The notes: generated by a model from the letters alone, not told the origin. DNA of 64,000 nt from Areca catechu (GCA_021397845.1 CM038044.1:58441851-58505850); one strand, 5' to 3'. Counted from the stretch's first letter, positions 43,424 through 55,249 are shown. Numbers and translations are program-made.

Positions 43424-45142
43424 ATTAGATGTATGTCCTAGAAGCCAATCTAGTTGTTACATATTTTATTTTTAGGATATAAAATTATAGTAATATTTGA
43501 AATTGGATAATACTTTTATATACAATATGTCGATATATCATCTAAGAAATTAATGGATGAGACACATATTCTCAAGAGTTGAGAATTTGAGACATGTGTC
43601 ATTATAGATTAATTTATAGATGCTCCTGATTATAGGATATCATGGAAATGATGATTGATCTAGTTGGATAGGTATAAAAATCACTTCTTTTTGAATAGAA
43701 GAGTCTCGAATCTATAATGTGAAAATACTAGAGCGAGAGTGCAGGTAGTTATTAGAGATAATAGCACTGAGCATGACTATCATGAGAAGATACTTGGATG
43801 TCTACTCACTCGTCAGTGACTTTCTCGATGCTATAATTTTGTGAGTGGTTATTTGACCTGTGATACCTTGGCCATTCACAATGGGGTTACTGTAGTTTGA
43901 TAACATAAAATATTGGCCCTAAGCATTCGGGCCCTTGTAGTGTTCGTTTGCTACAATAAGTTCACTATAGGAGTGAAAGTGTATTTATAGAGGATCTATC
44001 AATCTTAATAGTTAAGGTGCAGTCCTATGCAATTTAAGAAGCTAAGTCTAAAAATCCAAGGCCACGATGGATGAATGATGGAAAAGAGTTTCCATAAGTA
44101 TCACATTGGATCTAAGCTAAGTAAATATAGCACATGATAGATGCTTAGAGTATGGCAAGTTTTTATGATCTGCATCTTGTTAGGATTCTTAATAGAAGAA
44201 CTAAATTACATGGTAACTATACCTAGGGGTTCGTTCTTCTATTCTACTGGGTTGCCACTACATGCTACTAGAAATCACTAGTAGATTGTGGGACCTACTA
44301 AGATAATTTTAGATCAACGATCCTTGATGGGGTGAGCTAGATTTATTCTAATCCATTGAAAGAGTTTGATGATACTATGATGCAGACATGGTATGTCCCA
44401 TTACCAGACAATGGAACCCAAGAGGTTACATACAATAGGAGCTTGACCTGATCACATTGTTGGATTGAAATATCTAAGAGTTACATATTTAAAACCTACT
44501 AATTTTGACACCTATTATTTTTAGCATCTGTAAATTTTAGCACTTACTATTTTCAAAACCTACTATTTTTTTTGGAAACTTTCTAATTTAGCACCTACTA
44601 ATTGTTAGCAAGGACTTTATTATAAGAGTTGTAATTTAGTTTGGTCTAATTAGATGATTTGATCATTTAATTATGATTAGGCTCAATACAAATTGAATTA
44701 GATTTGATTTGATTGAGTTTGGGTGATGCCCTTGTCTAATTAGGATTTGGACTAATCTAATTACAAGTATTGTAAGCCAATATGGTTTGACCTAATTGGT
44801 TATCTAATCCTAGGTCAATTAAATCTAATTTAATTCATTTAGGCTTGATCTAGTCTAATTGAATTTTATGATCCTAATTAGATTACCTAATTAGTTATGA
44901 ATTTAGACCTAAACTTAATAGGATTAGTATATAGGTTAGTTGGAGCCCTATTTCGGTTAGGATTAGGAGTTAGTTGTAAACCAAATCCTAAACCAAATAT
45001 TTCTCTCTCTCCCCCCATGCCCCCCTCTTGAATAGCGCGTAAGAAAGAAAGGCAATGCCCTTCTTTATGAGTTTGTGCATGGAATGATATGAGGTGCGCC
45101 AAAGAGTTTGACACCCCAAAGTTTCTCCCACTTTAATCTTAT
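43424..45142 (+). mobile_element. Angela-type copia LTR O, first segment
   Basis: Starts TATTAGATGTATGTCCTAG, an Angela-style LTR start with TG mutated to TA, followed by AAGCCAATCTAG. It runs without coding features to 45142, where chromovirus M is inserted with target duplication CTTAT. Around 44490-44590 there is a run of ACCTACTATTTT-like repeats. It continues after M at 51951. Confidence 0.55.
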
Positions 45143-46627
45143 TGATGGGGACATCAGATCAGACATAGACTTCAAGCTCCAATTTGTTCTTTAAGTCATG
45201 TGTTGATCAATGTTGCTAAGTCCTGTAATAAAGTCCATCAATTGAGTACTGTAATAAGTTGAGGCAAGAAGTCCAATTGAGTCTAGTGAATCCCTTGTCT
45301 CAACCTCATAAGTCCTTTAAGTCCTATTATTAGAGTCCATTTATGAGTTTAGTTGAGTCCTGCAAGTTTGTGTTAGTCCAGTTTTATACAAGAGGAGGAT
45401 CACCAGCCAAAGCCTTCACCAGGCCCTCCCAGGTCAGAGCAGAGTGCAAGCCCATGAGCTCCATACTTGAAGATACCAAGGAATATTCCAAGTTCCAGAC
45501 AGACAAGCTCAAAAGCCCATTAGAAGATGGCGCCCCAGGCCTTCTCCAGTCCAAATAAGAGTGGGTGCCCAGGATTTTCCTAACCCATGCGCCAAGCCCA
45601 TCTGAAGGCCGTCCAAGCCCCCTTAGAGATGCCCCATTTGCTGCCCAAGCCCATAAGAGGAAGCCTAAGGTCCAAGTCCAGTCCAAGTAGGTGCCCTAGC
45701 CTAAGAGAAGACCAAGTCAATAGGAGAATATTCCTTTCCCAACCCAACAAAGAATTCCTTTCCCAAGTCAACAAGGAATTGTAGTTTATTCAAGTTTTGT
45801 ATTCCTCTTCCTAATCAAACTATGTCATCCAATCCTAACAAGGAGAGGACCTGGGTGAGCCTATAAATACCCCCCCTCCCCCTCTTGTATATCTTTTATT
45901 CATGAAATAAACTCTGGTGGAATTTTTTTGTGAAGCTTGTGTGGTTCTTTAAATTGTGTGTGTGATACTTGTGTGCCCTAATCCCTCCAAGCCCTAGCCA
46001 CCCAAAGCATCCACTTCCAAGCCCTAATCCACCCCAAGTACAAGAGCCCTAGCCGACCTCAGCCAGGAGTTCTTCTTCCACTTTCAGGCCACCAATATCA
46101 GCCATCCTACTTCCTTGTTTTTTTAAACACTAATCCTTGTTCTGCTTTCTTATTTGTTTTTTAACTGAACCCCTGACATTTGCAAGATCCCTCCGGTACC
46201 ATGCCCCTTGGATGACGTTTTCCTTGCCTCCGAACGAAGCTAATAAAATGTCGATGGATTTGCAAGAAAGTGACCGGAACATCAAAGCACCAATCTGAGC
46301 GGAGCGATCTCTTCTACAATAACTAGAAATCATTGCATGGTATGTTAAACCTAATTCCCATCTCTTTTTGTCTGATTTCTTGAAGGTGAACATGCTCCTA
46401 ATAGGCCTTCTTAGACCTAGGATCCTAATTTTCTTTTCTTTTTGATTGAACTAGCATGTGGGTAGGATGCTAATTGATACGGGATAACCCTAACCTAATC
46501 TAGACTAGTTTCAGGAATCACAACCATAAAAAAATCAAAAAAAATATTTGCTTGCTTTTATCTAATTTCCTTCATCTTTATCCCTTACATATCATTCTGT
46601 ATCATATTAGAATCTTGTCCCTCATCA
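45143..46627 (+). repeat. 5' LTR of M
   Basis: 1485 bp, from TGATGGGGACA to CCCTCATCA. The TATA box TATAAATA at 45862-45869 is followed by a C-rich run. TGAAATAAAC at 45903 is a candidate poly(A) signal region. Confidence 0.9.
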
Positions 46628-46631
46628 ATTT

Positions 46632-46643
46632 TGGTATTAGAGC
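46632..46643 (+). other. Primer-binding site of M (tRNA-iMet)
   Basis: TGGTATTAGAGC, four bases after the 5' LTR. One mismatch to TGGTATCAGAGC. Confidence 0.85.
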
Positions 46644-47879
46644 TTAGGATTAGTGCATGTTCTTGCATCATAGTCTATATTTCTGCATGTTGTTTTCTAC
46701 ATAACTAGTCAAAACAAAGGGCAATTTACCCATCAAAAATATTTTATTTTTCTCTGATTTTCATGTAATTTGGTATTTGTCTTGTCCTCTATTTCCTGTG
46801 ATTTTTGAAGAATTTTCAAATTTAAAACAGTCTAGAAAAAAATCCATAACTAAAACCTTTATTGTAGTATGAAATTTCTGCACCTCTAAATTCTACATCA
46901 GGAGTCCACACCTTGATCTGTTTCACCATCTTAGGTATTTTATTTTCTTTGAAATTTGCATCATGCTATCTTTGTTGAGTTCTCTGTTTTACTAATATTT
47001 TTCTCAGATTTTACAGAACTGAAAATTACAAAAAAGTTGGCATCCTAGAAACCCTAACCGAAAATCTATCTTTTCTGTACCTAGTTAGAAACCCTAAGTT
47101 TTGCATCATCAAATCATTTTTTCTTTGCATGGAATTTAGTAGGGATCATCCTCACATATCATTCTCTATCTTAATATTTTTTTAGAATTTTTGTGCATTG
47201 AAATCCATGCTAACTTCTATCACAAGATAGTCCCACAATTTTAGTTTCTACATACTTGACTAAACCGAATCTAATCAACATCCAAAACCCCCCAAACCCT
47301 AGCCAATTTTATTTGATAACTTAACCAACATAAATTTAATTTGTCACCTCATAAAAAGACAAAAATTTTATTTTCTGTGTTGCTTTTAGATTGCATCAGG
47401 TTCATCGATTATGCATCATATCATTATACTAATCTTAAGGGCAATTTTACTCTATCAGATCAGGGCAGGATTTCATTACCTGTCCTGGGCCCAAAACAAT
47501 CACCCAGCATCAGAACCCAAGCCTTAATTAAAATTAACTAGCAACCTAATAGCTTAGGGATACCAACAAGGCGGGTCCGAGTCTAGTGAGGAAACTAGTG
47601 CACCCAACCCATCATCTATTACTAAAAGCTAGTGTCAAAGGCTAGAGGTCTAGTGGCAAATGCTCTAAGTGGACTGATGGCTACTTAGTTAGGATCCTGT
47701 CACAGGCAGGGGGAGCCTCTCACTACTCCACCTCTTACCTGGCCAGTGGAAGGATTTGGTGCTGTATTGAGTGTAAGTTGAGTTAACTCATTAGGTTTTG
47801 ACTCTAGGTCTAGCAAACCCTAGCACGTGTTAACCTGTGTGTGTTTGACTGCATCATACCACCTTGATTGATTGTTTGC
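46644..47879 (+). other. 5' leader of M
   Basis: AT-rich untranslated leader of about 1.2 kb. It shares short blocks with E's leader (GGGCAATTTACCC/GGGCAATTGACC, TTACCTGGCCA). No ORF of interest. Confidence 0.6.
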
Positions 47880-48707
47880 ATGACCCCTAGATTAGAAGCC
47901 TAATACCAGTAGTCGCAACCCAACCTAGCTCAACCATAGAATCCAATCTTGAAACTCTCATAAAAGCCATGAATGACCAGCTGATTGCCTAATTGACCAC
48001 CCAGATGAACCAATCAAATACCCAAATGAATTATATATTTGACCAATTGACCCAATCCTATACCCAAACCCACGAAAGGCTTGACCCCTTAATCAATAGT
48101 TTTGACCAGGTAGGGAACCAATTAGGAGATCTATGAAAAATCCCTTAGCCCCATACCAGACCTAAACCTGAGCCTGACCTTAGGACCCGTGATGAGCCCA
48201 ACCCTAGGAGAGCCTACTACCTTGACCCATACTCAGAGCCCAACCCTAGGAAAACCCCATACCATGACCCATACTTGAAGCCCAACCCTATGAGAGCCCA
48301 ATACTTTGACCCATACCAGGAGTTCAATCATAGGAAGCCCAATCAAGAATTCTTGGACCAAGATGAAAGGCCCATTAGGAATGCTTAGGGAATAGTATCT
48401 ACATTTGGTGGTGATCCTGAGTTTGAGGATTATCTTAGTTGGGAAAGACATATGGACCTGTATTTTGAAAGCCATAGGAATTTCTATTTTGAAAGAGATC
48501 ATTTCTATTTTGAAAGCCAAGTTAGTTTGCTAGGCTAAGGTAGACTAGGATCAGTTTGAGGAAATGGCTAAACTACAAGGAGAAACACCCATAACTACCT
48601 GGGAAGCCATGAAAAGCAAACTTAAGAAAAAGTACCTACCCAGATCCTATGACTCTAGAACCTATGCATCCACCTTCTATGAGCCTAGTAAACCCATAAC
48701 TCATTGA
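47880..48707 (+). pseudogene. Chromovirus M gag, broken, with tandem repeats
   Basis: ATG 47880 corresponds to E's gag start. Relics follow the same plan: an N-terminal helical region with LETLIKAMNDQL-like text, then a Pro/Arg-rich segment. At about 48194-48345 a unit of about 48-51 bp repeats three times and more (PNPRRAYYLDPY, PNPRKTPYHDPY, PNPMRAQYFDPY). A Gag-core relic (DYLSWERHMDLYFE) lies at about 48430-48470. Many stops occur, most at TAG or TGA. The last before the downstream ORF is TGA 48705-48707. Confidence 0.7.
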
Positions 48708-48815
48708 ACTGAATCCAGGAGATCCACAGCTTATAGATCTAATTCCAAATCCTCTGAACCTAGCTCCTATGCACCCAGATCGTATGCACCCACATCCTAT
48801 AAACCCAGTAGACCC

Positions 48816-49838
48816 ATGACCCATAGATTTGAGCCCATGTCCTATGAGCCCAAGGAATCCATAACCCCTAGGTATCAGTCTAGTGCCAATAAGGTTTTCC
48901 CTAGTCAACCTGAATCCCATAGGATCAATACCCCTAGATGTGAGCCTAGTATTAGTCAATTTTTTCTTAGTCAACCCCCTCTTAGCACCCCATTGGTTCA
49001 CCATAATGACCTTAAAGAGGAGATATATGAAGCTAATGTGAGCTTAGTGGATGAGTATGAGGAAGAAGAAGAAAAGTTATCCATAGATGATCTAGAATTA
49101 GTTGATCCAGTAGATACCCAAACTGAAACCAATCCAGAATTAGTTGACCCTGACCATATCCAAGTAGAAGCCGATCTAGAATTAGCTAACCCTGACCATA
49201 CCCAGATAGTAGCTAACCCAGAGTTAGCTGACCCTGACCACACCCAAACTGAAGCTGTAATGGAAGAACCATTAGAGGAAGAAACCCATGCTCTTACGAC
49301 TACAACTATACTTGAGGAGACCTTAGAAGAGAAACCAATTGTAGAGCCTAGTCCTTTGATTCAAGAACCAGAAGAATTTATTAAGGACCTGATATCTTTA
49401 AATCAGTACCCTCAGGAAGAATCCCTTCATATAGTTTCTATTAACGATCTCTTCCCTGAAATTAATGATCAATTCTTTCATTATGCAGACCCTATAGATA
49501 TACCTCAGCCTCGTAAGGTTAACCTCATTAGTTTAGGACTAATCCCTGACACTCCTTGTATCCTATTCTACCCAATCAACCCCAAACCCTTTTCTTACTT
49601 TCTACCCTACCAAGCTAACCCTGAACCTACCTTTTATTTTCTGCCCTTTTTTGAAACTTCTCATGTTTCTCTAACCACTAGATTGCATTTTGTAGAAGTT
49701 TGCATACTACATTCATTCATTGAGCATGTCATGTTTGTATTTTACTTTTGGAGGATCCTATGGCATCTGTTGGGAGTGCATGCCAAGTTCTCATCTGCAT
49801 GTCACTCACCTGACCAAGGGACAAATCCACAGTTGTAG
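48816..49838 (+). CDS. 340-aa ORF of M: gag tail, acidic 14-aa repeats, integrase relic
   Basis: Longest ORF of M; the frame is open upstream to 48708, but ATG 48816 is the first start. The N-terminal 60 or so residues are Ser/Pro/Tyr-rich, with Y-x-P repeats. Then comes YEANVSLVDEYEEEEEK, the counterpart of E's post-knuckle YEAGMNLVEEYEGEEE. The zinc knuckles are absent. Next are four exact 42-bp units (49095-49262) encoding 14-residue repeats of type EL(V/A)DP.HTQ.E..P, then an acidic stretch (TILEETLEEKPIVEP) and a hydrophobic-aromatic segment. The C-terminus (FYFWRILWHLLGVHAKFSSACHSP) is a relic of the integrase core (E: YFWKTLWHKLGTKLKFSTAYHP). No function is known. Being intact in an otherwise broken element could be selection or chance. 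Confidence 0.6.
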   Translation: MTHRFEPMSYEPKESITPRYQSSANKVFPSQPESHRINTPRCEPSISQFFLSQPPLSTPLVHHNDLKEEIYEANVSLVDEYEEEEEKLSIDDLELVDPVDTQTETNPELVDPDHIQVEADLELANPDHTQIVANPELADPDHTQTEAVMEEPLEEETHALTTTTILEETLEEKPIVEPSPLIQEPEEFIKDLISLNQYPQEESLHIVSINDLFPEINDQFFHYADPIDIPQPRKVNLISLGLIPDTPCILFYPINPKPFSYFLPYQANPEPTFYFLPFFETSHVSLTTRLHFVEVCILHSFIEHVMFVFYFWRILWHLLGVHAKFSSACHSPDQGTNPQL

Positions 49839-50478
49839 CTTAGGGTTTAGTCAAATCTATATATCAATAAGTGTTGAAATGAGTCATTTGCCTACATGTC
49901 ATTAGGTGTTGTTATGAGTTTTGCACTACATGATTAGAGATTTGCATGAGAAATTAATCATAAGATTAATGTAAGCAATGTTTTTATAAAAATATTATTA
50001 ATTCTCGAAAAGAGTCTAAGAGTTTGCTGGAAAAATTTTGTAACAATTAGGCCATATACTTGTAAGCTGGATCCATCAAAGTGATAAAGAGAGTTGGATC
50101 TAGTGCCTGAGTTACCTAATTAGGCATTAAGCTTAACCTTCAATATCTCAAACTTAGTAGAGTATAGGGAGCCAACAATGATACCCAGTGAGTTTTGAGC
50201 CTAACCCTTTTCTTTGAGAGCGAACCCAACCCTGAGTGTCACCATCAAATTAGCCTGTGAGAGAAACGATTGAGCATTTCCTGGATGACCAAGCCATTAG
50301 TACCTGGAACAAAGGCTACCATATCACTTGGTTTGTTGGCAAGGTCGACCGAGATCTAAGGATTCATGGATCACTCGAGAGGATCTACAACACCTCAACC
50401 CAGATCCATCAGAGTAGTACCTGAGCCAGATCGACCTTCTTACTCGACAGGGTTGAGTTCCTCCCACCTCTGGAGAAT
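49839..50478 (+). pseudogene. M integrase C-terminus and chromodomain relic
   Basis: After about 200 bp of unrelated AT-rich text, the sequence from about 50060 parallels E's last 400 bp: VIKRVGS-, ELPPELGIS- and EYREP-like relics. From about 50265 it is chromodomain-like (ERFLDDQAIS, RYHITWFVGK). It ends with GAGTTCCTCCCACC and a purine tract CTCTGGAGAAT immediately before the 3' LTR. Several frameshifts. Confidence 0.65.
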
Positions 50479-51945
50479 TGATGGGGACAACAGATCAGAC
50501 ATAGACTTCAAGCTCTAATTTGTTCTCTAAGTCATGTGTTGATCAATTTTGCTAAGTCCTGTAACAAAGTCCATAATTGAGTCCTGTAATAAGTTAAGGC
50601 AAGAAGTCCAATTGAGTACAGTGAATCCCTTGTCTCAATCTCATAAGTCCCTTGAGTCCTATTATTTGAGTCCATTTGTGAGTTTAGTTGAGTCCTGTAA
50701 GTTTGTGTTAGTCTAGTTTTATACAAGAGGAGGATCACCAACCAAGGCCTTCACCAGGCCCTCTTAGGTCAGAGCAAAGTCCAAGCCCATGAGCCTGCAT
50801 ACTTGAAGATTCCAGGGAATATTCCAAGTTCCAGGCATACAAGCCCAAAAGCCCATTAGAAGATGGCGCCCTAGGCCTTCTCTAGTCCAAATAAGAGTGG
50901 GCACCCAGGGTTTTCTCAACCCATGCACCAAGCCCATCTGAAGGCTGCCCAAGCCCCCTTAGAGACGGCCCATTTGCTGCCCAAGCCCATAAGAGGAAGT
51001 TCAAGGTCCAAGCCTAGTCCAAGTAGGCATCCTAGCCCAAGAGAAGACCAAGTCAACAGGGGAATATTCCTTTCCTAAGTCAACAAGGAATTGTAGTTTA
51101 TTCAAGTTTTGTTTTCCTCTTTCTAATCAAACTATGTTATCCAATCCTAACAAGAAGAGGACATGGGTGAGCCTATAAATACCCACCCCCTCCCCCTCTT
51201 GTAATCATATCTTTTATTCATGAAATAAACTTTGGTGGAATTTTCTTGTGTAGCTTGTGGGGTTCTTTGAATTGTGTGTGTGATACTTATGTGCCCTATT
51301 ACCCTCCAAGCCCTAGCCACCCAAAGCATCCACTTCCAAGCCCTAATCCACCCCAAGTATAAGAGCCCTAGCCAACCTTAGCCAAGATTTCTTCTTCCAC
51401 TTCCAAGCTGCCAACATCAACCATCCTGCTTCCTTCTTCCTTCAAATTCTAATCCTTGTTCTGCTTTCTTATTTATTTTCTAATTGAACCCCTGACATTT
51501 GCAGGATCCCTCCAGTACCATGCCCCTTGGATGACATTTTTCTTGCCTCCGAATGAAGCTAATAAAAAGTCTACGGATTTGCAGAAAAGTGATCGGAACA
51601 TCCAGGCATCGATCTGAGTAGAGCGATCTCTTTTACAACAACTAGAAATCATTGCCTGGTATGTGAAACCTAATTCCCATCTCTTTTTGTCTAATTTCCT
51701 GAGGGTGAACATGCTCCTAATAGGCCTTTTTAGACCTAGGATCCTGATTTTCTTTTCTTTTTGATTGAACTAGCATGTGGGTAGGATGCTAATTGATACA
51801 AGATAACCCTAACCTAATCTAGGCTAGTTTCGGGAATCACAATCATAAAAAAATCAAAAAAATATTTGCTTGCTTTAATCTGACTTCCTTCATCTTTATC
51901 CCTTGCATATCATCCAGCATCATATTAGAATCCCATCCTTCATCA
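50479..51945 (+). repeat. 3' LTR of M
   Basis: 1467 bp, TGATGGGGACA to TCCTTCATCA, followed by CTTAT. TATAAATA box at 51174-51181. Confidence 0.9.
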
Positions 51946-51950
51946 CTTAT

Positions 51951-52240
51951 CCTTGTCTATCTAGAGTTAGGTGTTTGAATTTGATTCAAAGGCCAACTTA
52001 ATTCTAGATAGGAAATGACTCTAGGAAAAAATCAATTAGATTTGGCAAGGGAAAAAGAAAAGTGTGCATGATCTTTTTCTTAGTAGTTTCACATGAGACA
52101 GGATCTCACATTGGTCTACCCCATATGTTTTTTGGTGCTCCCATCGTACATTAAAAGTGAGAGAAATATTTCATCACCCCTCTCCTCCTCCTCTTCTCTC
52201 TTGCATGCATGGTTCATGTGCAAGATGGATATAGGTGTTG
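51951..52240 (+). mobile_element. Angela-type LTR O, second segment
   Basis: Sequence resuming after M. It has no ORF. The transition to the LTR of F is not sharp; I place it near 52240 because TGGCTAGTTCC-like text (minus strand, near 52300) belongs to the Sirevirus LTR. Confidence 0.4.
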
Positions 52241-52897
52241 GAGTGCCTTGGGAGTCGAAATCTAGCCATTAGGAGCTTTAAATCCCAAGAAATTTGAATT
52301 TTGGAACTAGCCATTACTGTTGCAGGACTGGGATTCAAGTCAGCTTGGATTCTCAAACAAGTAAAACCTGAAGTCTGTAAAAGTCAGCTCATTTCAGATT
52401 GAGTCGGCTCGGATGACTGAGTTCTCAGAACACAAATTCTATCATTCTAGAGGAGTCAGCTCAGACTGTCATTGAGTCAGCTCGGTTGGAAAGTATCAAA
52501 TTTTTTGTTCCGTGCCAAATCAATGTATCAGCTCTAACATTGAGTCGACTCGAGTGAACTTTCTCCAAATACTTTCAAACTTCTTCAAACTTCTTCCAAA
52601 CAACTTCCAACAACATCTAAACCTATTCTAAGCTATTTACCCTTAAATTTTACAATAAATTTTGTCCTTTTTTACAAGAATATTCATTCAAAAAAGCTTT
52701 AGGGCTCACAAATAAATAAAACATACATGAAACTTTTCTTGGAATACATGAATTCATTACATTGGTCCTAGAAATATAGAGTGAATGATTGACCATGTAA
52801 ATTCTTCTACAAAAACTTCTCAAATACTTAAAGATCATTAGTATCAAATACATACTCCAATGTTTTGTTATCATCAAAATCATTCCAGGGGTCAACA
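52241..52897 (-). mobile_element. 3' LTR of Sirevirus F, truncated
   Basis: On the minus strand it begins TGTTGACCCCTGGAATG at 52897, next to a polypurine tract, as in B. It includes the palindrome array (52337-52551). The distal part, with the CCAATTCACCCCC end, is missing, so the LTR has lost more than half its length at its junction with O. Confidence 0.75.
52337..52551 (-). promoter_or_regulatory. Phased palindrome array in LTR of F
   Basis: Plus-strand copies: AAGTCAGCTT 52337, AAGTCAGCTC 52381, GAGTCGGCTC 52401, GAGTCAGCTC 52453 and 52474, GTATCAGCTC 52525, GAGTCGACTC 52542. Spacings are 44, 20, 52, 21, 51 and 17 bp, the same classes as in A and B. Confidence 0.6.
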
Positions 52898-53616
52898 ATC
52901 TTTCCCTTTTTGATGATGATAAAACACTAGGCATGGAAAGAATAAGTACTTTACATTTGCAATTGTATCAGAGTAAAATATATCAGAGTAAATGATTCTA
53001 GAATGTTCTATATAATGTGCCATTCCAAACAATTCAAAGCATAGAGTTTCACTTTACAAATTAACTGGAGTATCAGAGTTGTTTTACAAGTTAACTGAAG
53101 TATCAAAGTTATTTAGTGAAGTATCAAGGCTCATTGTAACTTTTGTCAACCATTAATGAGATGAACTCCTTTTTTCAATCATTTTTTATAAGAGAGTCAC
53201 AATTTTGAAGAGTTTGCAAGATTTTTAAGTTTTAAGATTAGTTCTTCCCCTTTTTCATTTTTTTTTTCATATTTTCATGCATCTCATTACATTTTCCATA
53301 ATACTACTTCCCATACATTATCCATTTTCTATGCTTACATCACATAAAATATTTTCCATGATGTTTCTATTTTCCATGCATCATTATTACTACTCCCCCT
53401 TTTTGTCATCAACAAAAAAGGTAAAACAAAACATTACTCTCCCTTACTAAAAAATGTTATATAGTAAGAGAATAAAAGGAGTTTAAGTATCATTCAGCAA
53501 AGTATTCAATACTCAACAAGAGTATAACAAAGCAAGCACATCTATATATATATCAAGTTTTGATATAAAAAGAAGGCTGATATAGCCAACATATAAAAAT
53601 AAGATCTAAATAAGAC
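52898..53616 (-). other. Sirevirus F 3' untranslated region with polypurine tracts
   Basis: On the minus strand there are purine tracts near 53393-53406 (AAAAAGGGGGAG), 53243-53256 (GAAAAAGGGGAAGAA) and 52900-52912 (AAAAAGGGAAAG, LTR-adjacent). The tRNA-like repeats lie between the last two, as in B. Confidence 0.7.
52965..53130 (-). repeat. tRNA-iMet acceptor-like repeat array, Sirevirus F
   Basis: On the plus strand GTATCAGAGT at 52965 and 53070, ATATCAGAGT at 52980, GTATCAAAGT at 53100 and GTATCAAGGC at 53121. In the element's sense this is ACTCTGATAC and relatives. A TTAACTG(A/G)AGTATCA unit of about 35 bp is also duplicated at 53061-53110. Confidence 0.55.
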
Positions 53617-55249
53617 CTAGTCTTCTTCTTCCTCACTAGAAGAAGAGCCTATCTCTAATATAGAAGATGAAACTGCAGTCTTCATAGGCTTCGATCTAAG
53701 ATCTCTAAACCTAGTTGGGGTAGGAGCTCTAGGTGCTCTAGATCTACCTCTACCTCTAGGTCTAGGTGCTGTAGGAGTAGAATCTAGAATGGATACTATA
53801 AGAGGCTCAGACTCAAGAAACATATCTGAGAGAATCGGAGTCTGCTGGATAGTGAAAGCATCAAATAGGGCTAAGGTGCTGTCCTCTGACAGGATCTGAG
53901 TGGCAGGAGTGTCGAAAGTGCACTACTCCGACTGCTCTCTCTCTACTATTGGTGTCTCCATGACCTGAGTATCTGTTGAATGCTCATCAGCCTGCTGATA
54001 GTCCTATCCAATATATGATAGAGGTGGAGGTGAGTCTGGTGGCACAAAGGGTCTAGCTGAAGTGTGCGATGCAGCTAAGATCTGGTTGAACCCATCCCTG
54101 ACCTTAACCTACAGCTGGTCAATCTAGGAGTGTACCTCTGTCCTCACTATCTAAAGATTGGACCTAAGAGCTATGATGTCCTCTCTCAGAATCCTCAATG
54201 GCTCTGACTCAGACTGTGGTCCATCAGTACTAGGCTCCGAGGGGGCTGACCAACGGGTGTAGTAGGAGCTGGCTCTGAAGGTCTAGCTACACTGTCATGC
54301 CTTATTAGCTCCAGCATGTGCAGCAATCTCTGTATCCTCAAGCTCATCATCAGAATCATCAGTGTGAATTATCCTCTGACTGGATATCTTTGTTACCCAA
54401 ACACCATCTACTCTATGGTATCCCTCCTATGCAAGGATTTCTCAGAGTATCTGTCAGTATGGAGTAGATGTCTGCGGTCCTCACCAGTCAGATCTATCCC
54501 AAAATCCTGAAATAGAAGTGTAAACACATGCCATAGGGCTGGCAAGCCTTGGCTCTCCTGGCTGCATCATGGATCTGGGTCATCATAATAAAGGGTAGAT
54601 TGAGGGCCTACCCCTCAATCATAAATTTCATGAACATCATATCCCTCTCACTGACCCAATCAAACCTGCACTATGCAAAAAATACTCTACTGATTATGTT
54701 ATGCAATAACCTCATTTCTAAAGAGAGTATATTAGCCTACACATTTGTAATTCCACTAACATTGCTTCTCTCAAGGATGAGCCTTAAAGTCCTTTGTTTA
54801 TCTTTTAAGTTCAGGTAGCATTTTCCAGCACTTGGCATTTGTAGCACTTTGCTCAGTCTAGATTCATCAACAGACATTTTGATTCCCTTAACTATGGACA
54901 TAATTTGATTTTCTCCAAGGGAAAGGTTTTCAAAGATTGTTCTGACTAAACTAGGGTAGGTTGGAACATCCAAAGAACAAAAATAATCCCAACCCTAGGT
55001 TTCAATCCAACCTTCTATTCGAAACCCTTGTTGCTCAAGAAAAGTGAAATTAATCTGTCTACCCGAAGTAACAACATGATTACCCATTAGAAGAATCTAT
55101 CTTTGAGGAGCTTGATGTTGTTCTTGGGGTTCTTCTTGAGTTTCCTGGGGAATCAGCTCATTCTTTCTTTTCTTGGATCTTCTTTCTCTTTGAGCTGCCC
55201 TTGATGCCGCTCGCTTGGGTCTCTTGGCTATGGCCATTTTAGGTGCCAT
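53617..55249 (-). pseudogene. Sirevirus F env-like / plant transposon protein gene, broken
   Basis: Minus strand. ATG 55249 gives MAPKMAIAKRPKRAASR, very basic. A Gln/Glu-rich stretch is followed by the core FLEQQGF and a YPSLVRTIFENLSLGE block, open at 54973-54737 (also LSKVLQMPSAG). A second core block comes from about 54660, then a long helical and Pro/Ser-rich part. The C-terminus (53823-53617) is basic (PRPRGRGRSRAPRAPTP) and ends GSSSSEEEED, matching B. Stops near 55100, 55010 and 54735, and frameshifts in 53830-54700. Same inferred intracellular protein as in A and B. Confidence 0.7.

Larger units (their letters stand above)
45143..51945 (+). mobile_element. Non-autonomous chromovirus derivative M (6803 bp, TSD CTTAT)
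   Basis: Two LTRs (45143-46627 and 50479-51945), a primer-binding site, a perfect 5-bp target duplication CTTAT (45138-45142 and 51946-51950), and an internal region related to E at both ends. Protease, RT and RNase H are absent, and only gag-derived and integrase/chromodomain-derived sequence remains around a 340-codon ORF. The first 285 aligned LTR bases differ at about 20 positions, so M is clearly older than E. It would depend on proteins from a relative. Confidence 0.85.
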
